21,495 nucleotides of DNA from a virus. The notes below the pieces were generated by a model. The model saw only the letters and a list, made by a program, of their open reading frames with translations, did no database searches and was not told the DNA's origin. Both the position numbers and the translations under genes were made by a program. Below, one piece after another: positions 15,398 through 21,495 of this stretch (position 1 is the stretch's first letter; each line of letters starts with the position of its first letter). The stretch lies in the IMG/VR virus record IMGVR_UViG_3300021960_000608, positions 1 through 21,495 of that record; one strand, given 5' to 3'.

Positions 15398-16038
15398 CAT
15401 TTCAAACGATTAAATCATTAAAAGATATTGAGAAGAATATTCCACAGAAGTCCGGTGGCGGTGGGGGAGCGAAGAAGTTCTTCAACCTTCAGTCGGGCGA
15501 TACGTATAAGATTAGATTCCGTCAGGAACTTACTGAGGACTCTAAGAACTTTGATGAAGAGGTTGGAACTGGGATTATTGTTCCGGTTGTGACTTCACCA
15601 ATTAACTGGAAGTGGCGCTGTGCTTCTACTGCGCAGTCCGCCGAGCATGGCTACCGCTGTTGGGCCACTGAGCAGATTTCTCAGGATGGCCGATGGAAGC
15701 CTAAGCCCCACCTATTGATCAACATTGCTGTTGAGATTGACGGAACTTGGGAGCCTCGTATCCTTGATACGACCTTTAATCAGAGACACATTGGTCTCAT
15801 TCTTATGGAGTATGCTAAGGAATTCGGTAGCATTGTGAATCAGAACTTTAAGTACAGCCGTACTGGCTCTGGAGCGCAGGATACCAACTATAGCCTTATT
15901 CCTCTTGGTGAGAGTGAGCCTGATGCTTCAATTGCTGATCTTACGATGCATCAGTTGGACAATGTGTACATGACCCTTGGTTATGATAAGCAGAAGCAGT
16001 TCCTCACTACTGGTGAGCTAACCTCTGACGGTTGGTGA
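15394..16038 (+). CDS. Probable single-stranded DNA-binding protein
   Basis: 214 residues. After a basic N-terminus and a Gly run (GGGGG, 21-25), residues 30-130 look like an OB-type beta fold: YKIRFRQEL, WKWRC, RWKPKPHLLINIAVEIDG. Cys76, His85 and Cys89 (RCAS to YRCW) may bind zinc, as in T4 gp32-like proteins. Such proteins coat exposed single strands during replication. Place at the end of helicase-primase fits. ATG 15394 overlaps the primase stop by four bases, with AGGAG 5-6 bases upstream. The C-terminal tail is weakly acidic and ends SDGW, not the classic DDDIPF tip. The call leans on context as much as on motifs. Confidence 0.6.
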   Translation: MTFQTIKSLKDIEKNIPQKSGGGGGAKKFFNLQSGDTYKIRFRQELTEDSKNFDEEVGTGIIVPVVTSPINWKWRCASTAQSAEHGYRCWATEQISQDGRWKPKPHLLINIAVEIDGTWEPRILDTTFNQRHIGLILMEYAKEFGSIVNQNFKYSRTGSGAQDTNYSLIPLGESEPDASIADLTMHQLDNVYMTLGYDKQKQFLTTGELTSDGW

Positions 16039-16061
16039 TTCCGACAGTGCGATTGTGATTT

Positions 16062-16115
16062 TAAGGGGCGGTGCGTTCTTGCATTGTTCGCTTTGTCCAG
16101 TTGGAACGCCCCTTA
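16062..16115 (+). other. Perfect 9-bp inverted repeat in the 96-base gap after the SSB-like gene
   Basis: TAAGGGGCG at 16062-16070 is the exact reverse complement of 16107-16115, with a 36-base loop. A further TTC/GAA pairing (16076-16078 with 16104-16106) is possible with a 5-base bulge. There is no T-run, so it is not a standard terminator. It could be an operator, a structured leader, or an RNA element. TTGTCC (16093) and TATATC (16114) may form a weak promoter with 15-base spacing. Confidence 0.5.
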
Positions 16116-16134
16116 TATCACTAGAAAGGTTGTG

Positions 16135-16653
16135 ATGGCTAATATTTGTCTTGATATTGATGGCGTCGTTGCCGATTTGGTTGGCGGGATCAATAGAGAA
16201 CTAGATAAGCGTGGCTTGTCGGATTTTGATTATGCTCATTGGATTGTGGGTGTGTTTGAGGATGAGTTGACGCAGGAGATTTTTGGTGAGGCTACGTTCT
16301 GGAAGAATTTGAAGCCTTTTGTTGATTCGTGGTATCAGTTGGGTGAGTGGTGGGCTGATGGTCATGATATTTTTTTGGTGACTGCTCGTTATTCTGATGC
16401 GGCTAGGCGTGTGTTGTTGCCGTGGTTGGATGATTGGAGGTTGCAGTATTCTCAGGTGTTTTTTGCTGAGATGGGTTCTAAGTTGGAGGTTGTTCGTGAG
16501 CTTGATCCTGTGGTGATGGTTGAGGATAATCCTTATGAGGTTCGTGCGTTGAGGGAGGGTGGTGTTGATTGTTTGTTGATGCGGGCTTGGTATAATTCGG
16601 AGTTTTGGGAGGATTTTCCTTCTGTTGGTGCTTTGTCGGAGGTTGTTCTGTGA
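16135..16653 (+). CDS. 5'(3')-deoxyribonucleotidase, HAD superfamily
   Basis: 172 residues. HAD motif I is DIDGVVAD (Asp7 nucleophile, Asp9), motif II is VTAR (Thr83), motif III Lys is in SKLEVV (Lys117), and motif IV is MVEDNPYEV (Glu130, Asp131). Together with the length and the FWKNLKPF segment this fits the NT5C-type 5'-nucleotidase family, which removes phosphate from deoxynucleoside monophosphates. In a phage it could adjust nucleotide pools. I start at ATG 16135 with AGAAAGG upstream; the longer frame from TTG 16084 runs through the inverted repeat and lacks family residues. From codon 28 on, only 1 of 145 codons ends in A or C. It overlaps the methyltransferase start by four bases (GTGA). 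Confidence 0.82.
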   Translation: MANICLDIDGVVADLVGGINRELDKRGLSDFDYAHWIVGVFEDELTQEIFGEATFWKNLKPFVDSWYQLGEWWADGHDIFLVTARYSDAARRVLLPWLDDWRLQYSQVFFAEMGSKLEVVRELDPVVMVEDNPYEVRALREGGVDCLLMRAWYNSEFWEDFPSVGALSEVVL

Positions 16654-17699
16654 AGTTTGGTTCGTTGTTTGCTGGTGTTGGTGGTTTTGATTTGGGTTTT
16701 GAGGCTGCTGGTTTTGAGTGTTGCTGGCAGGTTGAGTGGGATAAGTATTGTCAGGAGGTGTTGAGGTTTAGGTGGCCTGATGTTCCGAAGTTGAAGGATG
16801 TTCGGGATGTTTCTGGTTATGATTTGGAGCCTGTGGATGTTATTACGTATGGGTTTCCTTGTCAGGATTTGAGTATTGCTGGCTATCAGGCTGGTCTTGA
16901 TGGTGATCGTTCTGGTTTGTTTTTTGAAGCTATTCGTATTATTAAGGAGATGAGAGATGCAACAGATGGACAATTCCCAAGGGTCGCTATCGCAGAGAAC
17001 GTCACAGGTTTGCTCTCTGCCGACGGAGGATCTGCGATGGGGAGATGCCTTGACACGCTGGCCGAAGCAGGGGCATTGGCAATCGAGTGGTGTGTCTTGG
17101 ACTCGCAGTGGTTCGGAGTTCCCCAGAGACGGAAGCGGGTTTTCCTTGCCTCTGTCTTCGATTCTGTTGCAGCCGGAAGATGTGCCGGAGAAATTTTCTC
17201 TCTCGCAGAAAGCGGCGCAGGGTATCCTGAACAGGTCGGAGCGGAGGGGGAAGCCGTTGCCGGAGGCGTTGAGGGTGGCTCTGGAAATGTTGGTTCGTAC
17301 CGAATGTTAGGGTTTGGTCATTATACTGATGATGATTCTGCTTCTACGTTGAAGGCTAGGGATTATAAGGATGCTACTGATTTGGTGGCGTTTGTTAAGG
17401 CTAAGAGGGCGCAGTCGTCTTCTGATACTGAGTCTTGGGTTGCTGGTGGTCCTGCTCCTACGTTGAATTGTTTTGATCAGGGTGATGTTCGTGCGACGGT
17501 GTTGGTGTCGTCGGATGTTGCTTTGCGTAGGTTGTCTCCTGTGGAGTGTGAGCGTTTGATGGGGTGGCCTGATGATCATACGAAGTTTCGGGCTGATGGT
17601 AAGTTAACTTCTGATTCTCAGAGGTTTAAGATGTGTGGTAATGGGGTTGTTGCTCCTGTTGCTAGTTGGGTTGCTAAGAGTATTGCGAGGGTTTTGTGA
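16650..17699 (+). CDS. C5-cytosine DNA methyltransferase
   Basis: 349 residues from GTG 16650, overlapping the previous stop. All key motifs are present: I FAGVGGFDLG (7-16), IV GFPCQDLS (catalytic Cys71), VI ENV (116-118), VIII QRRKRVF (159-165), IX RRLSPVECERLMGW (293-306) and X CGNGV (329-333). It moves a methyl group from S-adenosylmethionine to carbon 5 of cytosine. The target-recognition region lies between motifs VIII and IX, about 170-290, and its sequence specificity cannot be read. No cognate restriction nuclease lies beside it, so protecting phage DNA from host restriction is the likely role. Codons 102-220 differ sharply in codon use from both flanks, suggesting a mosaic gene. The frame is unbroken throughout. 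Confidence 0.92.
   Translation: MKFGSLFAGVGGFDLGFEAAGFECCWQVEWDKYCQEVLRFRWPDVPKLKDVRDVSGYDLEPVDVITYGFPCQDLSIAGYQAGLDGDRSGLFFEAIRIIKEMRDATDGQFPRVAIAENVTGLLSADGGSAMGRCLDTLAEAGALAIEWCVLDSQWFGVPQRRKRVFLASVFDSVAAGRCAGEIFSLAESGAGYPEQVGAEGEAVAGGVEGGSGNVGSYRMLGFGHYTDDDSASTLKARDYKDATDLVAFVKAKRAQSSSDTESWVAGGPAPTLNCFDQGDVRATVLVSSDVALRRLSPVECERLMGWPDDHTKFRADGKLTSDSQRFKMCGNGVVAPVASWVAKSIARVL
16953..17309 (+). other. Mosaic segment inside the methyltransferase gene
   Basis: 64 of 119 codons end in A or C, against 4 of 230 in the two flanks of the same gene. Both edges are abrupt. Bases 17101-17160 are A8 C17 G18 T17. The segment covers motifs VI and VIII and the first part of the target-recognition region. 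I saw no flanking repeats. Confidence 0.7.
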
Positions 17700-20600
17700 C
17701 GGATTTTGTTCATTTGCATTGTCATAGCGAGTATTCGCTTTTGGATGGTATGTCTCGTCCTGAGGATATTGCTCGTATTGCGTCGTCTAATGGCCAGTTT
17801 GCGGCGGCTATTACTGATCATGGGACGATGGGGGGTGTGTTGAAGTTTCAGGATGCTTGTGATGCGTCTGGTGTGCGTCCGTTGTTTGGTATTGAGGCGT
17901 ATTTTGTGCCGTCTATTGAGTCGGATTCTGATTCTAAGTATGAGCGGTTTCATTTGATTTTGCTGGCGAAGAATAATGCTGGTTTGCAGAAGTTGTTTAA
18001 GGCGAATCAGGTGGGCTGGAAGGATAACTTTTATTATAAGCCTCGTATGGATTTTGCTTTGCTGGAAGAGCTTGTTGATGGCGATATTGTGGCTTTGTCT
18101 GGTTGTATGGGTGGTGCGATTTCTAAGGCGATTGAGCGTGGTGATGATGCTGAGGCGGAGCGTTTGTCTGAGCGGTTTATTAACATTTTTGGTGACGACT
18201 TCTATTATGAGGTGCAAGCCTGGAATCCTGTGTCGTTGAATGAGAAGTTGATTGATCTTGCCGGTTCGTTCGGTAAGAAGGTTGTTGCTACTGCTGATTG
18301 CCATTTCCCTTCTGCTCATGATGCTCATGATGAGGAAGTTTTGTTGATGGTTTCTCAGTATCCGTCGTTGAATGCTGGTCAGGTTCGTCATGCTAAGGAG
18401 AACCTGTCTGGTGGTGGTACTGTGACGGATAAGATGAACAGGATGTATCCTGACAGGTTTTTGCGGTTTGATGAGATTAAGCCGTATGTTGCTCCTGCCG
18501 ACGAAGTATTGTCTTGGTTTTCGGATAAAGGTTTTAATAATCCTGAGTACCTTGAAAATACGGTTGAGGTTGCTGATAAGTGTTCGGCTCGTATTGAGAA
18601 GCGCAAGAATTTGTTGCCGAAGTATATTAAGGCTTTGGATTCTGATGATTATCTTCGTGAGATATGCGAGTTTGCTCTGTCAGAGAAGGGGTTGGATGAT
18701 GATGTGTATCGTGAGCGTCTTGCTTCTGAGTTGGAGATTATTAAGGGGCTTGGTTTCTCTGACTATTTCTTGATGGTTTGGGATTTGGTTAAGTGGGCTG
18801 ACGCTAATGATGTTGGTCGTGGTACTGGTCGTGGTTCGGTCGGTGGTAGCTTGATCGCTTTCGTCTTAGATATTTCTAAGGTTGACCCCATCAAGTACAA
18901 TCTGTTGTTTGCTCGCTTCATTAACCCTGATCGTAATGACTATCCTGATATTGACTTGGACTTTGAGGATAAGCAGCGTGATCGTATTAAGCAGTATCTT
19001 GCTGAGCGGTGGGGTGAGGATAATGTTGCGGCTATTGCGACTTATGGTGTGTTTAAGCCGAAGTCTGTGATTAAAGATGTTGCCCGTGTCTTTCAGGTTC
19101 CTTTTGATGAGACGAATAGTGTGACTCCGTTCTTTGAGACGTTGGAAGAGTTGCAGGCTACTGATAAGGGTAAGACGTTTATTAAGAAGTATCCTGAGGT
19201 GTTGCCGGTTGCTCAGAAGTTGGAGGGCCGTATTCGTAATACTGGTATTCATGCGGCTGGTATGGTGGTGTCTTCGGTTCCTTTGACTGAGATTTGTCCT
19301 GTGGAGACTCGTAAAGGCACTACTGGTGAGGGTCGTGCTCCTGTCACTTCTTTTGATATGGAGGACGCTGAGGCGGTCGGTTTGATCAAGGTTGATATTC
19401 TTGGTTTGAAGACTGTTTCTGTGATTAAGGATTGTATTGCTAAGATTAAGGAGATTCATGGTGTTGATGTTACTGAAGCATCGCTGGGTCTTGATGATCC
19501 AAAGGTATTCACGAATTTCAATGAGGGCAACACTGTTGGTGTGTTTCAAGCTGATGCTGCTGCTTATAGGAACCTTATTGAGCGTATGGGGATTGATGAT
19601 TTTAATGATCTGGTTGTTTCTAATGCGCTAGTTAGACCAGGGGCTTTGCTTTCTCAGGGCCAGACTTATATTGACTGTAAGAAGGGCGAGGCTACACCTA
19701 AGTATCCTCATGAGGTTGTAAAAGATATTCTTGAAGATACTTACGGCACAGTTATTTTTCAGGAGCAGTTGATGCAGATGGCTGTTGTGCTAGCAGGTTT
19801 CTCCTGGTCTGAGGCTGACAAGCTTCGTAAGATTATTGGTAAGAAGCGTGATGCGGCTGGGTTTGATGAGTACAAGGAGAAGTTCTGTAACAACGAGTAT
19901 TTGACTCGTAAGCAGTCTGAGAAGATTTGGGCTGACTTTGAACTTGCGGCTTTGTATATGTTTAACAAGTCGCACGCTGTCGCTTACTCGATGTTGTCGT
20001 ACCAGACTATGTGGTTGAAAATTAACTACCCAAAGGAATTTGTGTGGTCAATGCTTTACAACGAGTCTGAGAAAGGCAAGATTACTGCTTATCTTATGGA
20101 GGCAAGCCGTCTTGGTATCGCTGTTCTGCCACCAGATGTAAACCTATCAGATGAGTCTTTCTCTATTGATGAAGATGGTATTCGATTTGGTTTAAGAAAC
20201 GTTTTGAGCTGCGGAAATACAGCCATTGAGGAAATATTTAAGCATCGGCCATTTGGTTCTTTTGATGAGTTTACTAACAAATGTAGTAAGCGTCATGTTA
20301 AGGCTCCGCTTAGGGAGAACTTGGATAAGGTGGGTGCTTTTGCAAGTATGGATTACGAGTCTGCTTACGATCATGAGCGGTACTATCTCCCAATTCTAGG
20401 GTTTGCTATCGGTATGGGTTCATCGTCTAATGAGATGGATGAGGTGGTAGAGCCGATTGAGGGCTTCCATGAGATTTACTCAGAACTGCGTCTGGTGAAG
20501 GCTGTGGTCCGTTCTACGAAGAAGACGCCCAAATACCTCAGGGTAGAAATAGAAGATCAGACTGCCTCTACGACTGTGTTTTGTGACAGGAACTCTGAGA

Positions 20601-21076
20601 TTGCTAACAGAGACTTCATGTACTGTCTCATCGGTGACAGAACGATGCATATGTTCTGTGATGCCTATGATTATGTCGGTACAGATCTTTACGATCTGAC
20701 TATGCTTGTTCGTAAAGGTAAAGATCATGAGTATTCATGGCTTTATGAGACTGGTCTTGGTGATGCTTCAGATGAGCGTAGTCTGTTGTATATCTTTAGC
20801 ACAAGGACGTTTACAACGGCTAAGGGCAAAGATATGTGCAACTTCTATGCTTGGGATGGGGAGAAGATTATCAAGGTCGTAGTTTTCCCGTTCTTGTACG
20901 GAAAAATGCGTCATTTACTCGGAAAAACCGGATGGCACGCTGCTAAACTAAAAGGAGTGAAGGACTTGGAAGCGGCGGCTCGTCTCGATTCGTACACTTT
21001 AGATAACGAGAACTCACTCATCACTATTGACAACTACATCGAAAGAAAAGGTTTGGTGAGACAGGGTGTCAGTTGA
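17696..21076 (+). CDS. dnaE: DNA polymerase III alpha subunit
   Basis: 1126 residues, near the usual 1150-1180. The N-terminal PHP domain has HLHCHSEYSLLDG (5-18), ITDHGTMGG, LSGCMGG and TADCHF, so its metal site, used for proofreading in many relatives, looks intact. The polymerase core has GRGTGRGSVGG (374-384), YPDIDLDF (416-423) and IKVDILGLKT with Asp567; these supply the three catalytic Asp. NKSHAVAYSMLSYQTMWLK is the typical fingers/C-terminal signature, followed by a helix-hairpin-helix region and a divergent OB domain (about 930-1040). It is the phage's own replicative polymerase, as in several actinobacterial phages. GTG 17696 overlaps the methyltransferase stop by four bases. Codon use is T/G-ending in the first half and ordinary after about 19470. 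No beta clamp or tau gene is in the window. Confidence 0.95.
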   Translation: MTDFVHLHCHSEYSLLDGMSRPEDIARIASSNGQFAAAITDHGTMGGVLKFQDACDASGVRPLFGIEAYFVPSIESDSDSKYERFHLILLAKNNAGLQKLFKANQVGWKDNFYYKPRMDFALLEELVDGDIVALSGCMGGAISKAIERGDDAEAERLSERFINIFGDDFYYEVQAWNPVSLNEKLIDLAGSFGKKVVATADCHFPSAHDAHDEEVLLMVSQYPSLNAGQVRHAKENLSGGGTVTDKMNRMYPDRFLRFDEIKPYVAPADEVLSWFSDKGFNNPEYLENTVEVADKCSARIEKRKNLLPKYIKALDSDDYLREICEFALSEKGLDDDVYRERLASELEIIKGLGFSDYFLMVWDLVKWADANDVGRGTGRGSVGGSLIAFVLDISKVDPIKYNLLFARFINPDRNDYPDIDLDFEDKQRDRIKQYLAERWGEDNVAAIATYGVFKPKSVIKDVARVFQVPFDETNSVTPFFETLEELQATDKGKTFIKKYPEVLPVAQKLEGRIRNTGIHAAGMVVSSVPLTEICPVETRKGTTGEGRAPVTSFDMEDAEAVGLIKVDILGLKTVSVIKDCIAKIKEIHGVDVTEASLGLDDPKVFTNFNEGNTVGVFQADAAAYRNLIERMGIDDFNDLVVSNALVRPGALLSQGQTYIDCKKGEATPKYPHEVVKDILEDTYGTVIFQEQLMQMAVVLAGFSWSEADKLRKIIGKKRDAAGFDEYKEKFCNNEYLTRKQSEKIWADFELAALYMFNKSHAVAYSMLSYQTMWLKINYPKEFVWSMLYNESEKGKITAYLMEASRLGIAVLPPDVNLSDESFSIDEDGIRFGLRNVLSCGNTAIEEIFKHRPFGSFDEFTNKCSKRHVKAPLRENLDKVGAFASMDYESAYDHERYYLPILGFAIGMGSSSNEMDEVVEPIEGFHEIYSELRLVKAVVRSTKKTPKYLRVEIEDQTASTTVFCDRNSEIANRDFMYCLIGDRTMHMFCDAYDYVGTDLYDLTMLVRKGKDHEYSWLYETGLGDASDERSLLYIFSTRTFTTAKGKDMCNFYAWDGEKIIKVVVFPFLYGKMRHLLGKTGWHAAKLKGVKDLEAAARLDSYTLDNENSLITIDNYIERKGLVRQGVS
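18845..18961 (+). other. Short segment of different codon use over the polymerase active site
   Basis: 15 of 39 codons end in A or C here, while the next 37 codons have none. It covers the end of the GRGSVGG region up to the PDIDLD catalytic motif. Confidence 0.5.
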
Positions 21077-21495
21077 TTCTTTCAGGATCACTAACAATTA
21101 CGGTAGCATTGACTACTATACAAACGATCAGGAAATGGTGAAGCAAATCCTGCCCAACCTTTTTTTTGAACAGCAATACGTTGAAGAGTGGTTGATTCCA
21201 CATATTCAAAATTCAACTGTTGCTTTGGATATTGGCGCTCATTGTGGCTCTCACACCTTGATGTATAAGAAGATTAAACCTGACTTGATTGTTTACGCTT
21301 TTGAACCACAATCTATGATGCACGACTTGTTGTGTAAAAATGTTGTGATGAATCAACTTGATAATGTATGGTGCTTTAACAAAGCTGTAGGCAACATCAA
21401 TGGTGAGGTTGAGATGAATGACTCTGTTGCTGATGGTCACAATCCGACAGAGAGAATTCAGTATGGAACCAAAGATCTTTACAATCTTGCTGGTT
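21066..21495 (+). CDS. FkbM-family methyltransferase, N-terminal part (3' end outside window)
   Basis: 143 codons are visible before the window ends. The S-adenosylmethionine-binding motif I is ALDIGAHCGSHTLM (around residues 53-66), followed by VYAFEPQSMMHDLLCKN and VMNQLDNV, the FEP-x-N/L pattern typical of FkbM-type methyltransferases. These usually methylate oxygen atoms on sugars or small molecules. The start is inferred as GTG 21066, overlapping the polymerase end by 11 bases; the frame opens after a stop at 21057-21059. In a phage it may modify a glycan on the virion or host surface, or nucleic acid-linked sugar. The substrate is unknown and the missing C-terminus could change the call. 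Confidence 0.78.
   Translation, partial: MSVDSFRITNNYGSIDYYTNDQEMVKQILPNLFFEQQYVEEWLIPHIQNSTVALDIGAHCGSHTLMYKKIKPDLIVYAFEPQSMMHDLLCKNVVMNQLDNVWCFNKAVGNINGEVEMNDSVADGHNPTERIQYGTKDLYNLAG

Larger units (their letters stand above)
16216..19470 (+). other. Block of extreme T/G-ending codon use
   Basis: Almost all codons end in T or G across the nucleotidase, both flanks of the methyltransferase and much of the first half of the polymerase gene. Hand counts of A/C-ending codons: nucleotidase 1/145, methyltransferase codons 1-101 3/101, codons 221-349 1/129, first 100 polymerase codons about 2. For comparison, the first 50 codons of the SSB-like gene have 18. Bases 16381-16440 are A7 C9 G23 T21. 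The end near 19470 is gradual. Confidence 0.75.

Noticed and set aside
16533-16973. Antisense open frame (146 codons) across the nucleotidase/methyltransferase junction
   Set aside because: Explained by the T/G-ending codon bias; composition is abnormal (Thr/Ile/Asn-rich) and no ribosome site is seen.
16957-17310. Plus-strand open frame (117 codons) inside the methyltransferase
   Set aside because: It coincides with the mosaic segment but the other frame carries methyltransferase motifs VI and VIII, so this is a shadow.
17618-18391. Long antisense open frame (257 codons) opposite the methyltransferase end and polymerase start
   Set aside because: It is in codon register with the polymerase gene, where T/G-ending codons make antisense codons start with A or C, so stops cannot occur. 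Its protein is Arg/Ile/Thr-rich with no recognisable motif.
18866-19549. Antisense open frame (227 codons) opposite the polymerase core
   Set aside because: Same register effect as above; the plus strand encodes the conserved polymerase catalytic motifs.
1-21495. tRNA genes, integrase, insertion sequences or attachment sites
   Set aside because: I looked for these on both strands and saw no cloverleaf, transposase, recombinase or direct repeats typical of insertion; a short tRNA could still be missed by eye.

Overview
The window looks like part of the genome of a tailed phage (or prophage) with a long tail. All genes are on the + strand, tightly packed, with many stop/start overlaps of 1-17 bases and no gene-free stretch longer than about 100 bases. 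A WhiB-like protein at 12551 has the C-x2-C-x5-C iron-sulphur pattern otherwise typical of Actinobacteria and their phages. The DNA is fairly A+T-rich, and at least one gene appears to start leaderless, as is common in Actinobacteria. My inference is a phage of a low-GC actinobacterium, for example an aquatic lineage. The species cannot be named from this sequence.

Left half (1-11682), structural module. It opens with the C-terminal part of the tail tape measure protein. Next come two related small tail proteins; the second carries an N-terminal array of exact 20-residue repeats. A 1299-residue baseplate/tail protein with carbohydrate-binding-like domains (discoidin-like, PA14-like, LamG-like) follows, then a tail fibre, a small two-helix membrane protein, a short fibre-like protein, an HNH endonuclease, a calcineurin-type phosphoesterase with an N-terminal zinc motif, and a second small membrane protein. 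One or both membrane proteins may be holins. No endolysin is visible.

Right half (11729-21495), regulation and replication module. A likely leaderless promoter at 11729 starts a run of small regulators (zinc ribbon, MerR-like, an unknown protein, WhiB-like). It continues into replication genes: an unknown small protein, DnaB-type helicase, another small protein, DnaG-type primase, and a probable single-stranded DNA-binding protein. After a 96-base gap holding an inverted repeat come a 5'(3')-deoxyribonucleotidase, a C5-cytosine DNA methyltransferase, a full-length DNA polymerase III alpha subunit with an apparently intact PHP domain, and the start of an FkbM-type methyltransferase cut by the window edge. 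Together these would give the phage its own replisome plus DNA modification and nucleotide handling.

The most unusual signal is in codon choice, not gene content. From about 16216 through much of the polymerase gene, codons end almost only in T or G: by hand count, 5 exceptions in 375 codons in the nucleotidase and the flanks of the methyltransferase. A sharply bounded block inside the methyltransferase (16953-17309) has 64 A/C-ending codons out of 119. A second, shorter block covers the polymerase active site. This suggests mosaic genes built by recombination, or an assembly chimera. It also explains the long antisense open frames there, which I do not call genes.
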